From Lientehia hominis (lineage in GTDB: Bacteria > Bacillota > Clostridia > Lachnospirales > Lachnospiraceae), in the NCBI RefSeq assembly GCF_021044755.1, contig NZ_JAJNOR010000001.1:620001-684000 (forward strand): 64,000 nt of DNA, given 5' to 3'. Within the stretch, counting starts at the first letter, position 1. Every line of letters begins with the position of its first letter. Shown in pieces: positions 52,980 to 62,797 of this stretch. The notes under the pieces were generated by a model, which made no database searches, was not told the origin of the DNA, and saw only the letters and a program-made list of their open reading frames with translations. Position numbers and translations under genes: made by a program.

Positions 52980-53977
52980 TCCCACATATTTAGAATGCAG
53001 AAGCTCGGACGAAAAGATAAATTCACACATTTGCTGGTCTGGAAGATCAATCGCATAAGCCGGAATCTAATTGACTTTATTGAAATGTATCAGGAGCTCC
53101 AAAAGCGCCATGTTATTTTCGTCAGCAGAACAGAGCAATTCGATACTTCTTCCGCGATTGAAAATGCCATGCTCCGGATTATTTTAACATTTGCTCAACT
53201 GGAAAGTGAGATGACAAGCGAACGGATCCACGCTGAATTAAATTTCGAAAGCAAGCACCGGCAACTGGAACAGAGGGCACCCGCCATATGGATACCGCTA
53301 TGATTCAGAAGCCAAAGAAATCACCGTTAATGAAATGGAAGCCCAGGTCCTCAAATATACCGGTCCGTTGCAAATCGTCTCAATACGAATACAAACGCAC
53401 TAAAAATCGGGAAGAAGGAACGGGCCAGCCATCTTTGATTGCCGTCGAAGAGCATCACTGCGCCCTCATTGAATCCAAATTGTTCAAGGTATGTAACTCC
53501 ATCCTATCAACTCAATCGAACCATATTAAGGAACAAACTTTAGTACAAAAGCAGCCTTCCGATTTGGAGGGCTGTTTTTGTATCTATGCCTGGAAAGACC
53601 ATAATATCAGGCTTTCCCGGCTTTTTCTGTTTTCCGCGAGTTTGGCAATACAGCTCGCCAGCCTTCCTTTCAGACCAAATATTAGCTTGGATATGATTCA
53701 GATGATAACAGGGAGTGAAGCAGAATATTTCGTTTACTTGTTTAGTCCAAATGAAGGAGTTCAAAGACTCAACGATTCATTTTACCATGAAAAAAGATTT
53801 GAATATTGGGGGCTGATGGATGAAATCAATCCATGGATTCTAAAAGAGTTTTTGCAGCAATTTGTCACGAAAATCTATTTTGACCGAGGAGCTGTCTCAT
53901 CCGTTACATCCAAGAACGATTTCACGCTGCATTTCATCACCTGCAATCCGTCCAAAAACTTTACTGTTTTCTTTTAA
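52980..53977 (+). pseudogene. Serine recombinase remnant 2
   Basis: Frames in succession read the resolvase catalytic-domain end (KINRISRNLIDFIEMYQELQ, RTEQFDTSSAIENAMLRII, FAQLESEMTSERI), then in another frame HPPYGYRYDSEAKEITVNEM (the PPYGYR motif of the recombinase domain), and finally FVTKIYFDRGAVSSVTSKND..FHFITCNPSKNFT. The catalytic Ser region is missing. It is thus a shredded large serine recombinase, related to remnant 1, at the right edge of the mobile segment. Confidence 0.75.
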
Positions 53978-53995
53978 ACCCAGGCATTTTTTAAT

Positions 53996-54033
53996 AAACG
54001 GCAGCTGTATCCTATAGGACGCAACTGCCGTTT
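53996..54033. other. Hairpin in an insertion within the recombinase tail
   Basis: AAACGGCAG and CTGCCGTTT pair around 20 bases. It lies in about 160 bases that separate the recombinase tail from its former continuation (CTATTTCATCCTAAT at about 54125), so it came in later. The rest of 53978-54258 has no gene. Confidence 0.45.
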
Positions 54034-54239
54034 ACTGATAATTACTTATTAAACTTGTATGAATATACGGGAAGCAGTGTAAAAAGCGCTTTTTTAAAGG
54101 CCGATTTCGCAAACAATCTTTTGGTCTATTTCATCCTAATAGAATGGTCTAGGTTATCTTTCGATAAAGTTCTATTTGGTGACTTTTTGCAATATTAACG
54201 CAACCCTATTGTGAATATTCCCCAATTTCCTCCCGCTTG

Positions 54240-54282
54240 AATAACATACCGTCGGGTTTTATATTATCAGCATGGCATCTCC
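54240..54282. repeat. Att-like direct repeat at the queA 3' end, right copy
   Basis: The right copy of the 43-base repeat at 50324-50366 (four or five mismatches); it includes the queA stop codon and the codons just before it. Confidence 0.6.
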
Positions 54283-55284
54283 AAAGCTAAAGAACCGATA
54301 TCTCTCTTTCACCGCCTCTTCATATGCCGCCAGCACATGTTCTCTGCCTGCCAGGGCGGACACCAGCATCAAAAGTGTTGACTGTGGCAGATGGAAATTG
54401 GTGATCAGTGCATCGATGCATCTGAACTTATAGCCCGGATATATGAAAATTTCTGTCCAGCCACTCTTCGCGTCAATATGTCCGTTTTCGTCGGCAGCTG
54501 ATTCCAGGGTCCGGCAGCTGGTGGTCCCTACGGAGATTACTCTGTGGCCGCCCTCCTTTGCCCGATTGATCTTCTCCGCTTCCTCCGGTTCTATGCGGAA
54601 AAATTCCGAATGCATATGGTGATCCTGGACATTTTCTACCTTGACTGGCCGGAAGGTCCCAAGCCCCACATGGAGGGTAACACTCGCGATTTCCACTCCT
54701 TTGGCCTGGACTTCCTCCAGCAGCTCCTTTGTAAAGTGCAGGCCGGCTGTCGGTGCGGCGGCAGAGCCGTCGTATTTGGCATATACCGTCTGATAACGGT
54801 TCTTGTCCTTGAGGGGATGCGTGATATAAGGAGGCAGCGGCATCTGGCCCAGTTCATCCAATATCTCTTCAAATATTCCGTCATAAGAGAACTGGATAAG
54901 CCGGTTACCTTCCTCAACTACCTCCACCACAGTCCCTTTCAGCAGACCGTCCCCAAAGGACAGCACCGTTCCAGTTTTAGCTTTCTTTCCCGGTTTCACC
55001 AGAGTTTCCCAGATGTTGTTCTCTCTTCGTTTCAGGAGCAGGACTTCGATCGTGGCCCCCGTATCCTCCTTGACCCCGAACAGACGGGCCGGAATCACCT
55101 TCGTATTATTGATGACAAGGCAGTCTCCGGGGATCAGATCATCCACAATATCTCGGAATGTCTTATGTCCAACAGCTCCCGTATGTTTGTCCAAAGTCAT
55201 CAGCCGTGAAGAGCTCCTGTCGTCCAGCGGATCCTGGGCAATGAGTTCCTCAGGCAGTTCGTAATCAAAATCCTTTACATTCAT
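54259..55284 (-). CDS. queA: tRNA preQ1(34) S-adenosylmethionine ribosyltransferase-isomerase
   Basis: The 341-residue protein matches QueA over its length (MNVKDFDYELPEELIAQDPL, RLFGVKEDTGATIEVLLLK, AAPTAGLHFT, HVGLGTFRPV, SVGTTSCRTLES, TNFHLPQSTLLMLVSALAG). It converts preQ1 to epoxyqueuosine in tRNA with anticodon GUN, using SAM. The start at 55284 follows GGGAGAGAG. Its 3' end carries the att-like repeat, yet the coding sequence is intact. No tgt is adjacent in the window. Confidence 0.97.
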   Translation of the reverse strand: MNVKDFDYELPEELIAQDPLDDRSSSRLMTLDKHTGAVGHKTFRDIVDDLIPGDCLVINNTKVIPARLFGVKEDTGATIEVLLLKRRENNIWETLVKPGKKAKTGTVLSFGDGLLKGTVVEVVEEGNRLIQFSYDGIFEEILDELGQMPLPPYITHPLKDKNRYQTVYAKYDGSAAAPTAGLHFTKELLEEVQAKGVEIASVTLHVGLGTFRPVKVENVQDHHMHSEFFRIEPEEAEKINRAKEGGHRVISVGTTSCRTLESAADENGHIDAKSGWTEIFIYPGYKFRCIDALITNFHLPQSTLLMLVSALAGREHVLAAYEEAVKERYRFFSFGDAMLII

Positions 55285-55316
55285 GTTATCTCTCTCCCAC
55301 TTGTGACCAAACCTCA

Positions 55317-55346
55317 GAAAAAGGGACGTCTCACACGTCCCTTTTC
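55317..55346 (-). terminator. Terminator after the SH3 protein gene
   Basis: AAAAGGGACGT and ACGTCCCTTTTT form an 11-base stem with a 5-7 base loop and T-run on the minus strand. It separates the SH3 gene from queA. Confidence 0.85.
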
Positions 55347-55404
55347 CATATGCCGCCGCGGTCATTTTTCCATGGCCGTATCATACTTTCAGAATACCCA
55401 GAAT

Positions 55405-56655
55405 CTACTCAGACTGTGCAGGAGCTGCCGTAGTCAGATAACCTGCCCCGATATAGCAGGTCTCGCCTTCATAGATGACTCGGCTCCAGCTGTCATTATA
55501 GCCTGTCCGCTTTATGGACTCGCCTGTCAAAAGAGAACCGGCTACCTCTCCATTGGCATCGGGTGTCTTCCGGATACGCACGGTCTCTTTTGCATAGACT
55601 GTCTCATCCACTTCTGTAAAGCCGTCTCCCTGGGCCTGGCTTTCAGGGGCTGCCGTCGTAAGATAGCCGGCGGCAACATAGCAAATCTCGCCATTAAACT
55701 CCACACGGCTCCAACCGTCATTGTAACCAGTCCGGCGGACCGACTGGCCACCTGCAAGAGATCCGGCCACTTCTCCGTTGGCGTCCGGAGTCTTTCTGAC
55801 CTTGACATTTTCCTTCGCGTAAACCGTCTCATCTACATCGGTAAACGTACTATTATCAGCAGATGAGGACTCTGGAGAACCTGTTGTCTCCGATGAAGAT
55901 TCCCCGCCGTTATTCTGTTCATTGCCATACAGCTTCGTTACCAGCGCGTTAAGCGCCTCGTCTCCGGCCATCGCTTCCGTCAGCTTATCATCCGTTTCCT
56001 TTAAAAGTGCCTTTACGTCTTCTCTGGTATTTACTTCCTCCATATAAGTGGCAATCTCATTATCCACATCATGATTGTAGATATACATATCCCCCGCGTC
56101 ATTGGTACAGACATACAGGCGGATCAGGCAGGGCGCCGGCGTCTCCACATTCAGGAACTTCATGTCATAAGATACGTAAACAATATAAGTACCGTCCACA
56201 AGACCGTTCAGTGTATAGCACACCATGTTCTGGTAGCTTTCAACAAATTCCTTCTCCGCCTTCAGCTGCTCCTCTGAAATGGATTCCGTAGAATCCACGA
56301 GCTTTGCCAGAGCACTCACGTCACAGTTCTGTACTGCGGTGAAATAGGAATTTACCAATGCATTGATCTCAGGATGTGCATCCTTCTCCAGCGTGCCTCC
56401 CTGTTCCGGCGAAGCGCTGGTACTTAAATCAATCACCGTGGTTTCTTTATCTTTTCCGTTCTTCTTTACTTTTCCAACAACTATGATCACTGCCACCACC
56501 ACAAGAATAGCGGCCAACGCCAGGATGATATATTTTCCGTACAATTGCAGAAACTCAACAAATGGATTCCGTTTTTTTCTTCTTCTGCGGGAACTTCCGC
56601 TTTTCTTCTGTTCGTCCGAGTCCGGTTTCTTCTGCCAAGATTTCAGTTCGTCCAT
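55405..56655 (-). CDS. Membrane protein with two SH3b domains
   Basis: The 416-residue protein has a short basic cytoplasmic part (KKSGSSRRRRKKRNP), one membrane helix (about 40-60, YIILALAAILVVVAVIIVV), an extracytoplasmic domain of about 200 residues and two SH3b repeats (about 278-340 and 348-412) with YAKENVKVRKTPDANGEVAG and a close copy YAKETVRIRKTPDANGEVAG. SH3b domains of this kind bind peptidoglycan; the middle domain could be a sensory or lipoprotein-like fold. ATG 56655 follows AAAGGAGG. Function unknown beyond a cell-wall link. Confidence 0.85.
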   Translation of the reverse strand: MDELKSWQKKPDSDEQKKSGSSRRRRKKRNPFVEFLQLYGKYIILALAAILVVVAVIIVVGKVKKNGKDKETTVIDLSTSASPEQGGTLEKDAHPEINALVNSYFTAVQNCDVSALAKLVDSTESISEEQLKAEKEFVESYQNMVCYTLNGLVDGTYIVYVSYDMKFLNVETPAPCLIRLYVCTNDAGDMYIYNHDVDNEIATYMEEVNTREDVKALLKETDDKLTEAMAGDEALNALVTKLYGNEQNNGGESSSETTGSPESSSADNSTFTDVDETVYAKENVKVRKTPDANGEVAGSLAGGQSVRRTGYNDGWSRVEFNGEICYVAAGYLTTAAPESQAQGDGFTEVDETVYAKETVRIRKTPDANGEVAGSLLTGESIKRTGYNDSWSRVIYEGETCYIGAGYLTTAAPAQSE

Positions 56656-56828
56656 TCAAAAGCCTCCTTTTCTGACAGGCAACCGACAGGCCGCCATCTT
56701 GAGCATGTGTACATAATAGCAAAAAAACCATAAAAATGCAACAAACTCATAATTTTTTAATTTTTTTCATTTTTCGCTTGCCCTTCTCTTGTAAATGAGT
56801 TAGAATATTCTTCGATGGACTTTTACAT

Positions 56829-56900
56829 GCACCTGTAGCTCAGTGGATAGAGCAGTGGCCTCCGGAGCCACGTGCGGTGGTTCGATTCCACTCAGGTGCA
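56829..56900 (+). tRNA. tRNA-Arg (anticodon CCG)
   Basis: GCACCTG and CAGGTGC form the acceptor stem with discriminator A. The D arm (AGCTCAGTGGATAGAGCA), anticodon stem GTGGC/GCCAC with loop CTCCGGA (anticodon CCG), short variable region and T arm GTGG-TTCGATT-CCAC are complete. CCA is not encoded. Confidence 0.95.
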
Positions 56901-57101
56901 GTCCTTCTTTTTTCAGCCGTTCGGCGCCGATTTCCATTTTAGCATTTGTCAATTGAAGAGTTTATTATCAGCAGTTATTTGAGCAGCTGTTTTTTCTGAT
57001 ACTCCTGTATCATTTATCCTGTCTGGTATCCTATCTATTCATTTCTTTTGCGGAAACCCCGTTTTTTGCACGGGCATTCCGCTTCCTAGGAGGTATTTTC
57101 T

Positions 57102-58082
57102 ATGAACTATTCTGATTTTCTGTCTCAAATCCGTTGTCAGGTGGAGCTCCGCATGGGCGGCCAGGCTTCCGTATCCATTCAGCCTGTGCTGAAAAACAAT
57201 GATCTGCATCTCGACGGTCTTCTTATCATGCAGCCGGGAGAAAATATCACTCCCACCATCTATCTCAATGATTACTATGAAGAATATCTGAGCGGTGCTT
57301 CCATGCAGGATATCCTCTCGGATATCGAATGCGTCTATGAAGCACACCGCTGTCCTGCCAGTTTCGACGTGGCGCTGTTCCAGGACTTTGAACGGCTGAA
57401 AGGAAAGATTGCTTTCCGCCTTATAAACCGCGCCGCCAATAAAACGCTGCTGGAGGACCTTCCTTTTATTCCATTCCTGGATCTGGCCGTCGTCTTTTAT
57501 TTCACCATAGAAAACGATTTTATCGGCAGCTCCACCGCTCTTATCCACAGGAGACATATGGAACTCTGGGAAACAACCGCGGAAGAGCTGTACCTCCTGG
57601 CCTTTTCCAACACACGTTCTCATTATGGCTGTGAAATACGTCCTATGGAGCAGCTGATACGAGAAATCCTGGAACGTGACGGCGGTTCCTTTTTAAATAA
57701 GGACTTGTCTGTCTCTGACTGTCTGTCCGCCGGCACGGCAGACAGTTCTCCGGAAAAAAAGCCGGTAAATCCCATGTATATCCTGACCAACCGCGAACGT
57801 GCCTTCGGCGCGGTCTGCCTGCTGTACGACGAGGTACTGCAGAAGTTTGCCGATGAACTGAACGACGACTTCTATGTTCTGCCCAGCTCCATACATGAGG
57901 TCATACTTCTTCCCTGCAAAAAAAGCCCGTCACCGGATTCTCTTCAAAATATGGTCCGGGAGATCAATGAAACCGATGTCGCCCCCGATGAGGTCCTTTC
58001 TGACCATATCTATGTCTACAGGGCAGCCGGCCGCCATCTGGGCCTTGTCCTCTTCTCCCGCGAAAAAATATGCTGCCATTAG
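57102..58082 (+). CDS. DUF5688 family protein
   Basis: The 326-residue protein starts MNYSDFLSQIRCQVELRMGG after AGGAGG and shows the DUF5688 layout: ITPTIYLNDYYEEYLSG, LPFIPFLDLAVVFYF near 125-145, and MYILTNRERAFGAVCLLYD near 225-243, followed by FYVLPSSIHEVILLP. It is soluble, without known motifs. The function is unknown; the family is frequent in Lachnospiraceae and often multicopy. Confidence 0.88.
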   Translation: MNYSDFLSQIRCQVELRMGGQASVSIQPVLKNNDLHLDGLLIMQPGENITPTIYLNDYYEEYLSGASMQDILSDIECVYEAHRCPASFDVALFQDFERLKGKIAFRLINRAANKTLLEDLPFIPFLDLAVVFYFTIENDFIGSSTALIHRRHMELWETTAEELYLLAFSNTRSHYGCEIRPMEQLIREILERDGGSFLNKDLSVSDCLSAGTADSSPEKKPVNPMYILTNRERAFGAVCLLYDEVLQKFADELNDDFYVLPSSIHEVILLPCKKSPSPDSLQNMVREINETDVAPDEVLSDHIYVYRAAGRHLGLVLFSREKICCH

Positions 58083-58097
58083 CCACTTTTAGAAAAA

Positions 58098-58129
58098 GTG
58101 CGGCAGAAATCCTTTGTCTCCTGCCGCAC
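58098..58129 (-). terminator. Terminator after pnp
   Basis: GTGCGGCAG and CTGCCGCAC form a perfect 9-base stem; on the minus strand TTTTTCT follows. It lies 44 bases past the pnp stop. Confidence 0.9.
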
Positions 58130-58172
58130 AGTTCTATCCGCTATATTCAATTTACAGGTATCTGACCTTCTT

Positions 58173-60287
58173 CTACTTAGAAGACTCTTCCGCTTTTTCC
58201 TGAGGGACATCCTTCAGACTCAGGTTAATCCTTCCCATACGGTCGATTTCCAGCACCTTCACGGTCACTTCATCGCCGATGTTCACGACATCCTCTACCT
58301 TCTCCACACGCTTCTGGGAAAGCTTCGAAATATGGATCAGGCCGTCCTTATTGGGAGCAAGCTCCACAAAAGCGCCGAAATTCATGATCCGCACGACTTT
58401 TCCAGTGATAATCTCACCGGCCTCCACATCATTGACGATGCGGTTGATGATCGTTATCGCTCTGTCAATCATTTCCTTGTCCGTACCGCATACAGAAACG
58501 GATCCGTCATCTTCGATGTCAATCTTCACGCCAGTCTCTTCAATGATCCTGTTGATGACCTTGCCCTGCTTGCCGACCACATCCCCGATTTTCGTGGGAT
58601 CGATCTGAATCTGCAGGATCTTGGGCGCATATTTGCCCACTTCATGCCTGGGTTCTGAGATCACAGGGTTCATGACCTCATCCAGAATATAATACCTGGC
58701 TTCCTTTGTCTTGGCGATAGCCTCCTCAATGATCGGCCTGGTAAGTCCATGAATCTTGATATCCATCTGAATGGCTGTGATACCCTTATGAGTTCCTGCC
58801 ACCTTGAAATCCATGTCACCGAAGAAATCCTCCAGCCCCTGGATATCGGTCAGCACAATGTAATCATCATCTGTATCCCCAGTCACCAGACCACAGGAGA
58901 TGCCCGCAACCGCGCTCTTAATGGGCACGCCTGCAGCCATCAGAGACAAGGAAGACGCGCATACACTAGCCTGAGAAGTGGAGCCATTGGACTCCATCGT
59001 CTCTGAAACCGTCCGGATTGCGTAAGGGAATTCCTCTTCCGAAGGAAGCACAGGAATCAAGGCTTTCTCCGCCAGCGCTCCATGACCGATTTCACGGCGT
59101 CCCGGCCCTCTGCTGGGTTTCGTCTCACCTACTGAGTAAGAGGGGAAATTGTAATGGTGCATATATCTCTTAGAGGTCTCGTTTCCATCCAGACCGTCTA
59201 GCTTCTGGCGCTCAGAAAGCGGCGCAAGGGTGCAGGCGTTGAGGATCTGAGTCTGTCCTCGTGTAAACATACCGGAACCGTGCACTCTGGGCAGGATATC
59301 CACTTCTGCCGCCAGAGGGCGGATCTGTGTGATCTGTCTGCCGTCAGGACGCTTATGATCCTTCAGGATCATCTTACGGACCGTCTTCTTCTGGTATTTA
59401 TAAAGAGCCTCTCCAATAAGCGGCACCCAGTCAGGATGCTCTTCCGCATAGCGCTCTTCCAGCTCGGCTTCCAATTTTTTGATGTTTTCTTCTCTCACCT
59501 GCTTCACGTCCGTGAAGACTGCGGCTTCCATAACATCGGAAGGGATTGCGGAGGTCATGTCATCCCACAGCTCTGAGGAAACCTCGCAGCTTTCATAGCT
59601 GTGCTTGGGCTTTCCACACTCTGCTACGATTGTATCAATGAATTTGATGACTTCCTGATTCAGCGCGTGAGCCGCAAAAATCGCTTCGATCATCTTATCC
59701 TCCGGCACTTCATTGGCTCCGGCCTCTATCATGATGACCTTATCCCTGGTTGATGCCACCGTAAGAGCCAGATCAGAGACCTGCTTCTGGGCCGCGGTAG
59801 GATTGAAAATCAGCTCTCCGTCAATCATTCCGACAAGAGTGGCCGCCGTAGGGCCGTCAAAGGGAATGTCCGAAATAGAGACTGCGATAGCAGAACCCAG
59901 CATAGCGGTGAGCTCCGCACTGCATTCCGGATCCACTGACATGACCAGATTGTTCAGGGTAACGTCATTTCTGTAATCTTTGGGAAACAGAGGACGCATG
60001 GGACGATCGATCACTCGCGCTGTGAGGACTGAATTCTCAGAAGCTTTTCCCTCTCTTCTGTTAAATCCTCCGGGAATCTTCCCGACCGCGTACATTTTTT
60101 CCTCGAACTCCACGCTCAGGGGAAAGAAGTCAATGCCTTCCCTTGGTTTGTCAGATGCGGTAGCCGTAGAAAGCACCACGGTGTCCCCATAATGCATGAA
60201 CGCAGCGCCATTGGCCTGAGCCGCTACTCTGCCCACATCAACCGTCAGGGTTCTTCCGGCCAGTTCCATTGAAAAACTCTTATACAT
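58173..60287 (-). CDS. pnp: Polyribonucleotide nucleotidyltransferase
   Basis: The 704-residue protein has the two RNase PH domains (1-220 and 310-540, with KRPDGR and GDTDDDYIVLTDIQG), KH (about 555-610, VVGKQGKVINRI) and S1 (about 620-690, GKVVRIMNFGAFVEL). It degrades RNA 3' to 5' with phosphate. The start at 60287 (MYKSFSMELAG) follows AAAGGAGA. It lies 175 bases after rpsO, the conserved rpsO-pnp order, with a terminator and a leader hairpin between. Confidence 0.98.
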   Translation of the reverse strand: MYKSFSMELAGRTLTVDVGRVAAQANGAAFMHYGDTVVLSTATASDKPREGIDFFPLSVEFEEKMYAVGKIPGGFNRREGKASENSVLTARVIDRPMRPLFPKDYRNDVTLNNLVMSVDPECSAELTAMLGSAIAVSISDIPFDGPTAATLVGMIDGELIFNPTAAQKQVSDLALTVASTRDKVIMIEAGANEVPEDKMIEAIFAAHALNQEVIKFIDTIVAECGKPKHSYESCEVSSELWDDMTSAIPSDVMEAAVFTDVKQVREENIKKLEAELEERYAEEHPDWVPLIGEALYKYQKKTVRKMILKDHKRPDGRQITQIRPLAAEVDILPRVHGSGMFTRGQTQILNACTLAPLSERQKLDGLDGNETSKRYMHHYNFPSYSVGETKPSRGPGRREIGHGALAEKALIPVLPSEEEFPYAIRTVSETMESNGSTSQASVCASSLSLMAAGVPIKSAVAGISCGLVTGDTDDDYIVLTDIQGLEDFFGDMDFKVAGTHKGITAIQMDIKIHGLTRPIIEEAIAKTKEARYYILDEVMNPVISEPRHEVGKYAPKILQIQIDPTKIGDVVGKQGKVINRIIEETGVKIDIEDDGSVSVCGTDKEMIDRAITIINRIVNDVEAGEIITGKVVRIMNFGAFVELAPNKDGLIHISKLSQKRVEKVEDVVNIGDEVTVKVLEIDRMGRINLSLKDVPQEKAEESSK

Positions 60288-60338
60288 ATGATATCTCCTT
60301 TTCTTTCTGAGGCAGAAGACACCGAAACTACTGAGAAA

Positions 60339-60364
60339 CACAGCTTCCCACCGCATAAGCTGTG
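60339..60364 (-). other. Leader hairpin of pnp
   Basis: CACAGCTT and AAGCTGTG pair around 10 bases, 52 bases before the pnp start, with TTTC after it on the minus strand. In many bacteria pnp leaders carry an RNase III-cleaved, PNPase-controlled hairpin; whether this is one, or a weak terminator, cannot be said. Confidence 0.5.
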
Positions 60365-60420
60365 CTTTTCAGTGGTCTCAATGTAAACTCCCGCCTGTTA
60401 ATAGGTTTGTCTTAAAAGAA

Positions 60421-60442
60421 CAGGGTGGATTTCTCCACCCTG
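60421..60442 (-). terminator. Terminator after rpsO
   Basis: CAGGGTGGA and TCCACCCTG form a 9-base stem with a 4-base loop, then TTCTTTTAA on the minus strand, 20 bases after the rpsO stop. Read-through would supply pnp. Confidence 0.85.
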
Positions 60443-60461
60443 ATGCCTTCAAAATCCATGA

Positions 60462-60728
60462 TTATTTTCTGATTCCCAAACGAACGATCAAATTACGATA
60501 TGCCTCGATGTCACTTCTCTTCAGATAATCCAGAAGGCCGCGTCTCTGACCAACCATTTTCAAAAGGCCGCGTCTGGAATGATGATCCTTCTGATTCACT
60601 TTGAGATGCTCAGTCAGCTCTGTGATGCGCTCTGTTAAGATTGCGATCTGAACCTCCGGTGAACCAGTATCGCCGGGTTTCCTTCCATAAGCTTCAATAA
60701 TCTCTGCTTTCTTTTCCTTAGAAATCAT
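60462..60728 (-). CDS. rpsO: Ribosomal protein S15
   Basis: The 88-residue protein (MISKEKKAEIIEAYGRKPGD, TGSPEVQIAILTERI, HHSRRGLLKMVGQRR, YLKRSDIEAYRNLI) matches bacterial S15 in full length. The start at 60728 follows GGAGGAAA; the long upstream frame is not used. Confidence 0.98.
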   Translation of the reverse strand: MISKEKKAEIIEAYGRKPGDTGSPEVQIAILTERITELTEHLKVNQKDHHSRRGLLKMVGQRRGLLDYLKRSDIEAYRNLIVRLGIRK

Positions 60729-60880
60729 TTCAATTTCCTCCTTATTCTTATTCACACCTGGCACCAGGCATCGGTTGGAGTATCCGGAAGCTGGGTGTCG
60801 GCGTATTTTTACACCATGCCAGTATAGCATATGTTTTACTAAAAGTAAACATGATTTTTATGCAAAGTGCTTGTTTTCCG

Positions 60881-61816
60881 TTACACTTCCGGCTGCTGTT
60901 CAAAATAAGCAAGACTGCCCTCCGCGTCCCGCTGAAGCTGTGCCTTCAACGCCGCCACGGAACTGAATTTTTCTTCTTTGCGAAGGTAATGGAACAGCTG
61001 AACATCCAGAATCCTTCCATATACGTCTTTATCAAAACCGAAAATATAGGTTTCCACGCCCTTCGGGTATTTTCCGGCTATGGTCGGTTTATATCCCACA
61101 TTGGACACGCTTTGGTAGACCAAACCGTCTATTTCCACCTTCGACACATATACGCCGTTGGGCGGAAGAAGCTTGTCCTCCACCGGGATTTGGTTAATGG
61201 TGGGCATGCCGAAGGTTCTCCCCAGGTGATTTCCGTGCACCACTTCACCCGTTACGGTATAAGGGTATCCAAGCAGTTCATTCGCCTGCTCCACATTTCC
61301 CATCAAAAGCTCCCTCCTTATGAGTGTGCTGCTGATGATCTGTCCGTCCTCCGTAACAGCTTTGTCCATCACTTCCACTTCATATCCATACCGGGGCGCA
61401 AGCTCCTTAAGAAGCTCCACGTTTCCCCGCCTTTTGTAGCCAAAGCAGAAATCCGGTCCGGTTATGATCTTCCTCGCCTTTAATCCTCCAGCCAGTATTT
61501 TTTCCACAAAATACTCCGGCTCCATATGGTGTACTTCCTCGGTAAAAGGATACTCTATCATAAGTTCAACGCCCAGCTTTTCCATATGGGCCCTTTTTTC
61601 CCGGTTTGTGAGCAGGACAGGCTGTGTCCCGCCGTCCACAAGACTCTTCGGAGGGCGCAGGAAGGTAAAGACCACGGCCTGAAGACCCTGTTCCCTGGCC
61701 AAGAACAATTCATTTATAAGCTTTTGATGCCCTCTATGGATACCGTCAAACTTCCCCAGGGTGACCGCAGAAGGCCGAACCGTACAAATCTCTGTCCGTC
61801 CGGTGATCACTTCCAT
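60881..61816 (-). CDS. ribF: Bifunctional riboflavin kinase/FAD synthetase
   Basis: The 311-residue protein has an FAD synthetase domain (1-165; GKFDGIHRGHQKLI, ISSTLIRREL) and a riboflavin kinase domain (185-305; GNHLGRTFGMPTINQI, NGVYVSKV, SNVGYKPT, ETYIFGFD). It makes FMN and FAD from riboflavin, which the flavodoxins of this window need. It overlaps truB by 10 bases and is last in the rbfA-nrnA-truB-ribF set. Confidence 0.97.
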   Translation of the reverse strand: MEVITGRTEICTVRPSAVTLGKFDGIHRGHQKLINELFLAREQGLQAVVFTFLRPPKSLVDGGTQPVLLTNREKRAHMEKLGVELMIEYPFTEEVHHMEPEYFVEKILAGGLKARKIITGPDFCFGYKRRGNVELLKELAPRYGYEVEVMDKAVTEDGQIISSTLIRRELLMGNVEQANELLGYPYTVTGEVVHGNHLGRTFGMPTINQIPVEDKLLPPNGVYVSKVEIDGLVYQSVSNVGYKPTIAGKYPKGVETYIFGFDKDVYGRILDVQLFHYLRKEEKFSSVAALKAQLQRDAEGSLAYFEQQPEV

Positions 61817-62775
61817 TGTCTTTCCTCCATTCCTCCGTCCGAAACCGTGAAAAACAACTTCACAGGACGGTACCGCCGAATAGCTTCGTCAAAGGAATAA
61901 ATCCCCATGAACTGCCCGTGTCTGTCATACAGCCGGATCTTTTCTTCAGACTCATTCTCTGTTTCCTCGCTGATATCTGTTCCCGTTCTATCCTCTTCTC
62001 TCCTGTCAAGCTCCGACAGCTTCAAAGGATTTCCATTATAAAGAAGCTTCTCCGTCCCTTTTGCCGCCAGATAAGCCGGATACTCCTGGAACAGAGAATC
62101 TATGGAGATCAGCTCCTCCTCCAGCACTCCCTCATCCCGCAGAAGCTCTACCTGTGAAAGAGTCAGCGCGTCTTCCATACGAAAACCGGCAACTCTCACG
62201 CGGACCAGTGACTCCATACAACCCCCGCATCCCAGTTTCTTGCCGATGTCATGGCAGAGCGTACGGATATAAGTTCCCTTTGAACAAGTAACCGTCAATG
62301 TGACCCGGGGAAGCTCCACTTTTTCTATGACGATCTCATGGATTGTCACCGGCCGCGCGGCTCTTTCTATTTCTTTTCCCTGCCTGGCCAGTTCATACAG
62401 TTTCTTTCCGCCTACCTTCAGGGCCGAATACATCGGAGGCACCTGGGCATACGGCCCGATAAAGCTCAGGACCGCTTCCCGGACGCTTTCCTCATCCACA
62501 TCTGCGGAAGACCTCGCGGTTATCTGTCCTGTGACATCCTGAGTATCTGTCTCGATTCCCAGCAGAAGCACCGCCCGGTACGTCTTATTCTTGTCCGCCA
62601 AAAGTTCACAGACCTTTGTCGCTTTTCCCAGGCAGACTGGCAGAACGCCTTCCGCATCCGGATCGAGAGTCCCTGTGTGGCCTATCTTTTTCTGTTTTAA
62701 AATTCCACGGAGCTTTGCCACCACATCATGGGAGGTAAAGCCCCGCTCCTTATATATATTCAATAATCCATCCAT
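61807..62775 (-). CDS. truB: tRNA pseudouridine(55) synthase
   Basis: The 322-residue protein has GLLNIYKERGFTSHDVVAKL, the catalytic GHTGTLDPDAEGVLPVC (Asp near 38), RAVLLLG and the RNA-contact CSKGTYIRTLCHDIG. A charged insert (about 263-285, DRREEDRTGTDISEE) precedes the last 30 residues and is longer than in most TruB. It modifies U55 in tRNA. Confidence 0.97.
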   Translation of the reverse strand: MDGLLNIYKERGFTSHDVVAKLRGILKQKKIGHTGTLDPDAEGVLPVCLGKATKVCELLADKNKTYRAVLLLGIETDTQDVTGQITARSSADVDEESVREAVLSFIGPYAQVPPMYSALKVGGKKLYELARQGKEIERAARPVTIHEIVIEKVELPRVTLTVTCSKGTYIRTLCHDIGKKLGCGGCMESLVRVRVAGFRMEDALTLSQVELLRDEGVLEEELISIDSLFQEYPAYLAAKGTEKLLYNGNPLKLSELDRREEDRTGTDISEETENESEEKIRLYDRHGQFMGIYSFDEAIRRYRPVKLFFTVSDGGMEERQWK

Positions 62776-62797
62776 AACTGGTCTTTCCGCTTCCCGG

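Noticed and set aside
60339..60364. A riboswitch before pnp
   Set aside because: Only a simple hairpin is visible; no conserved riboswitch core was recognised.
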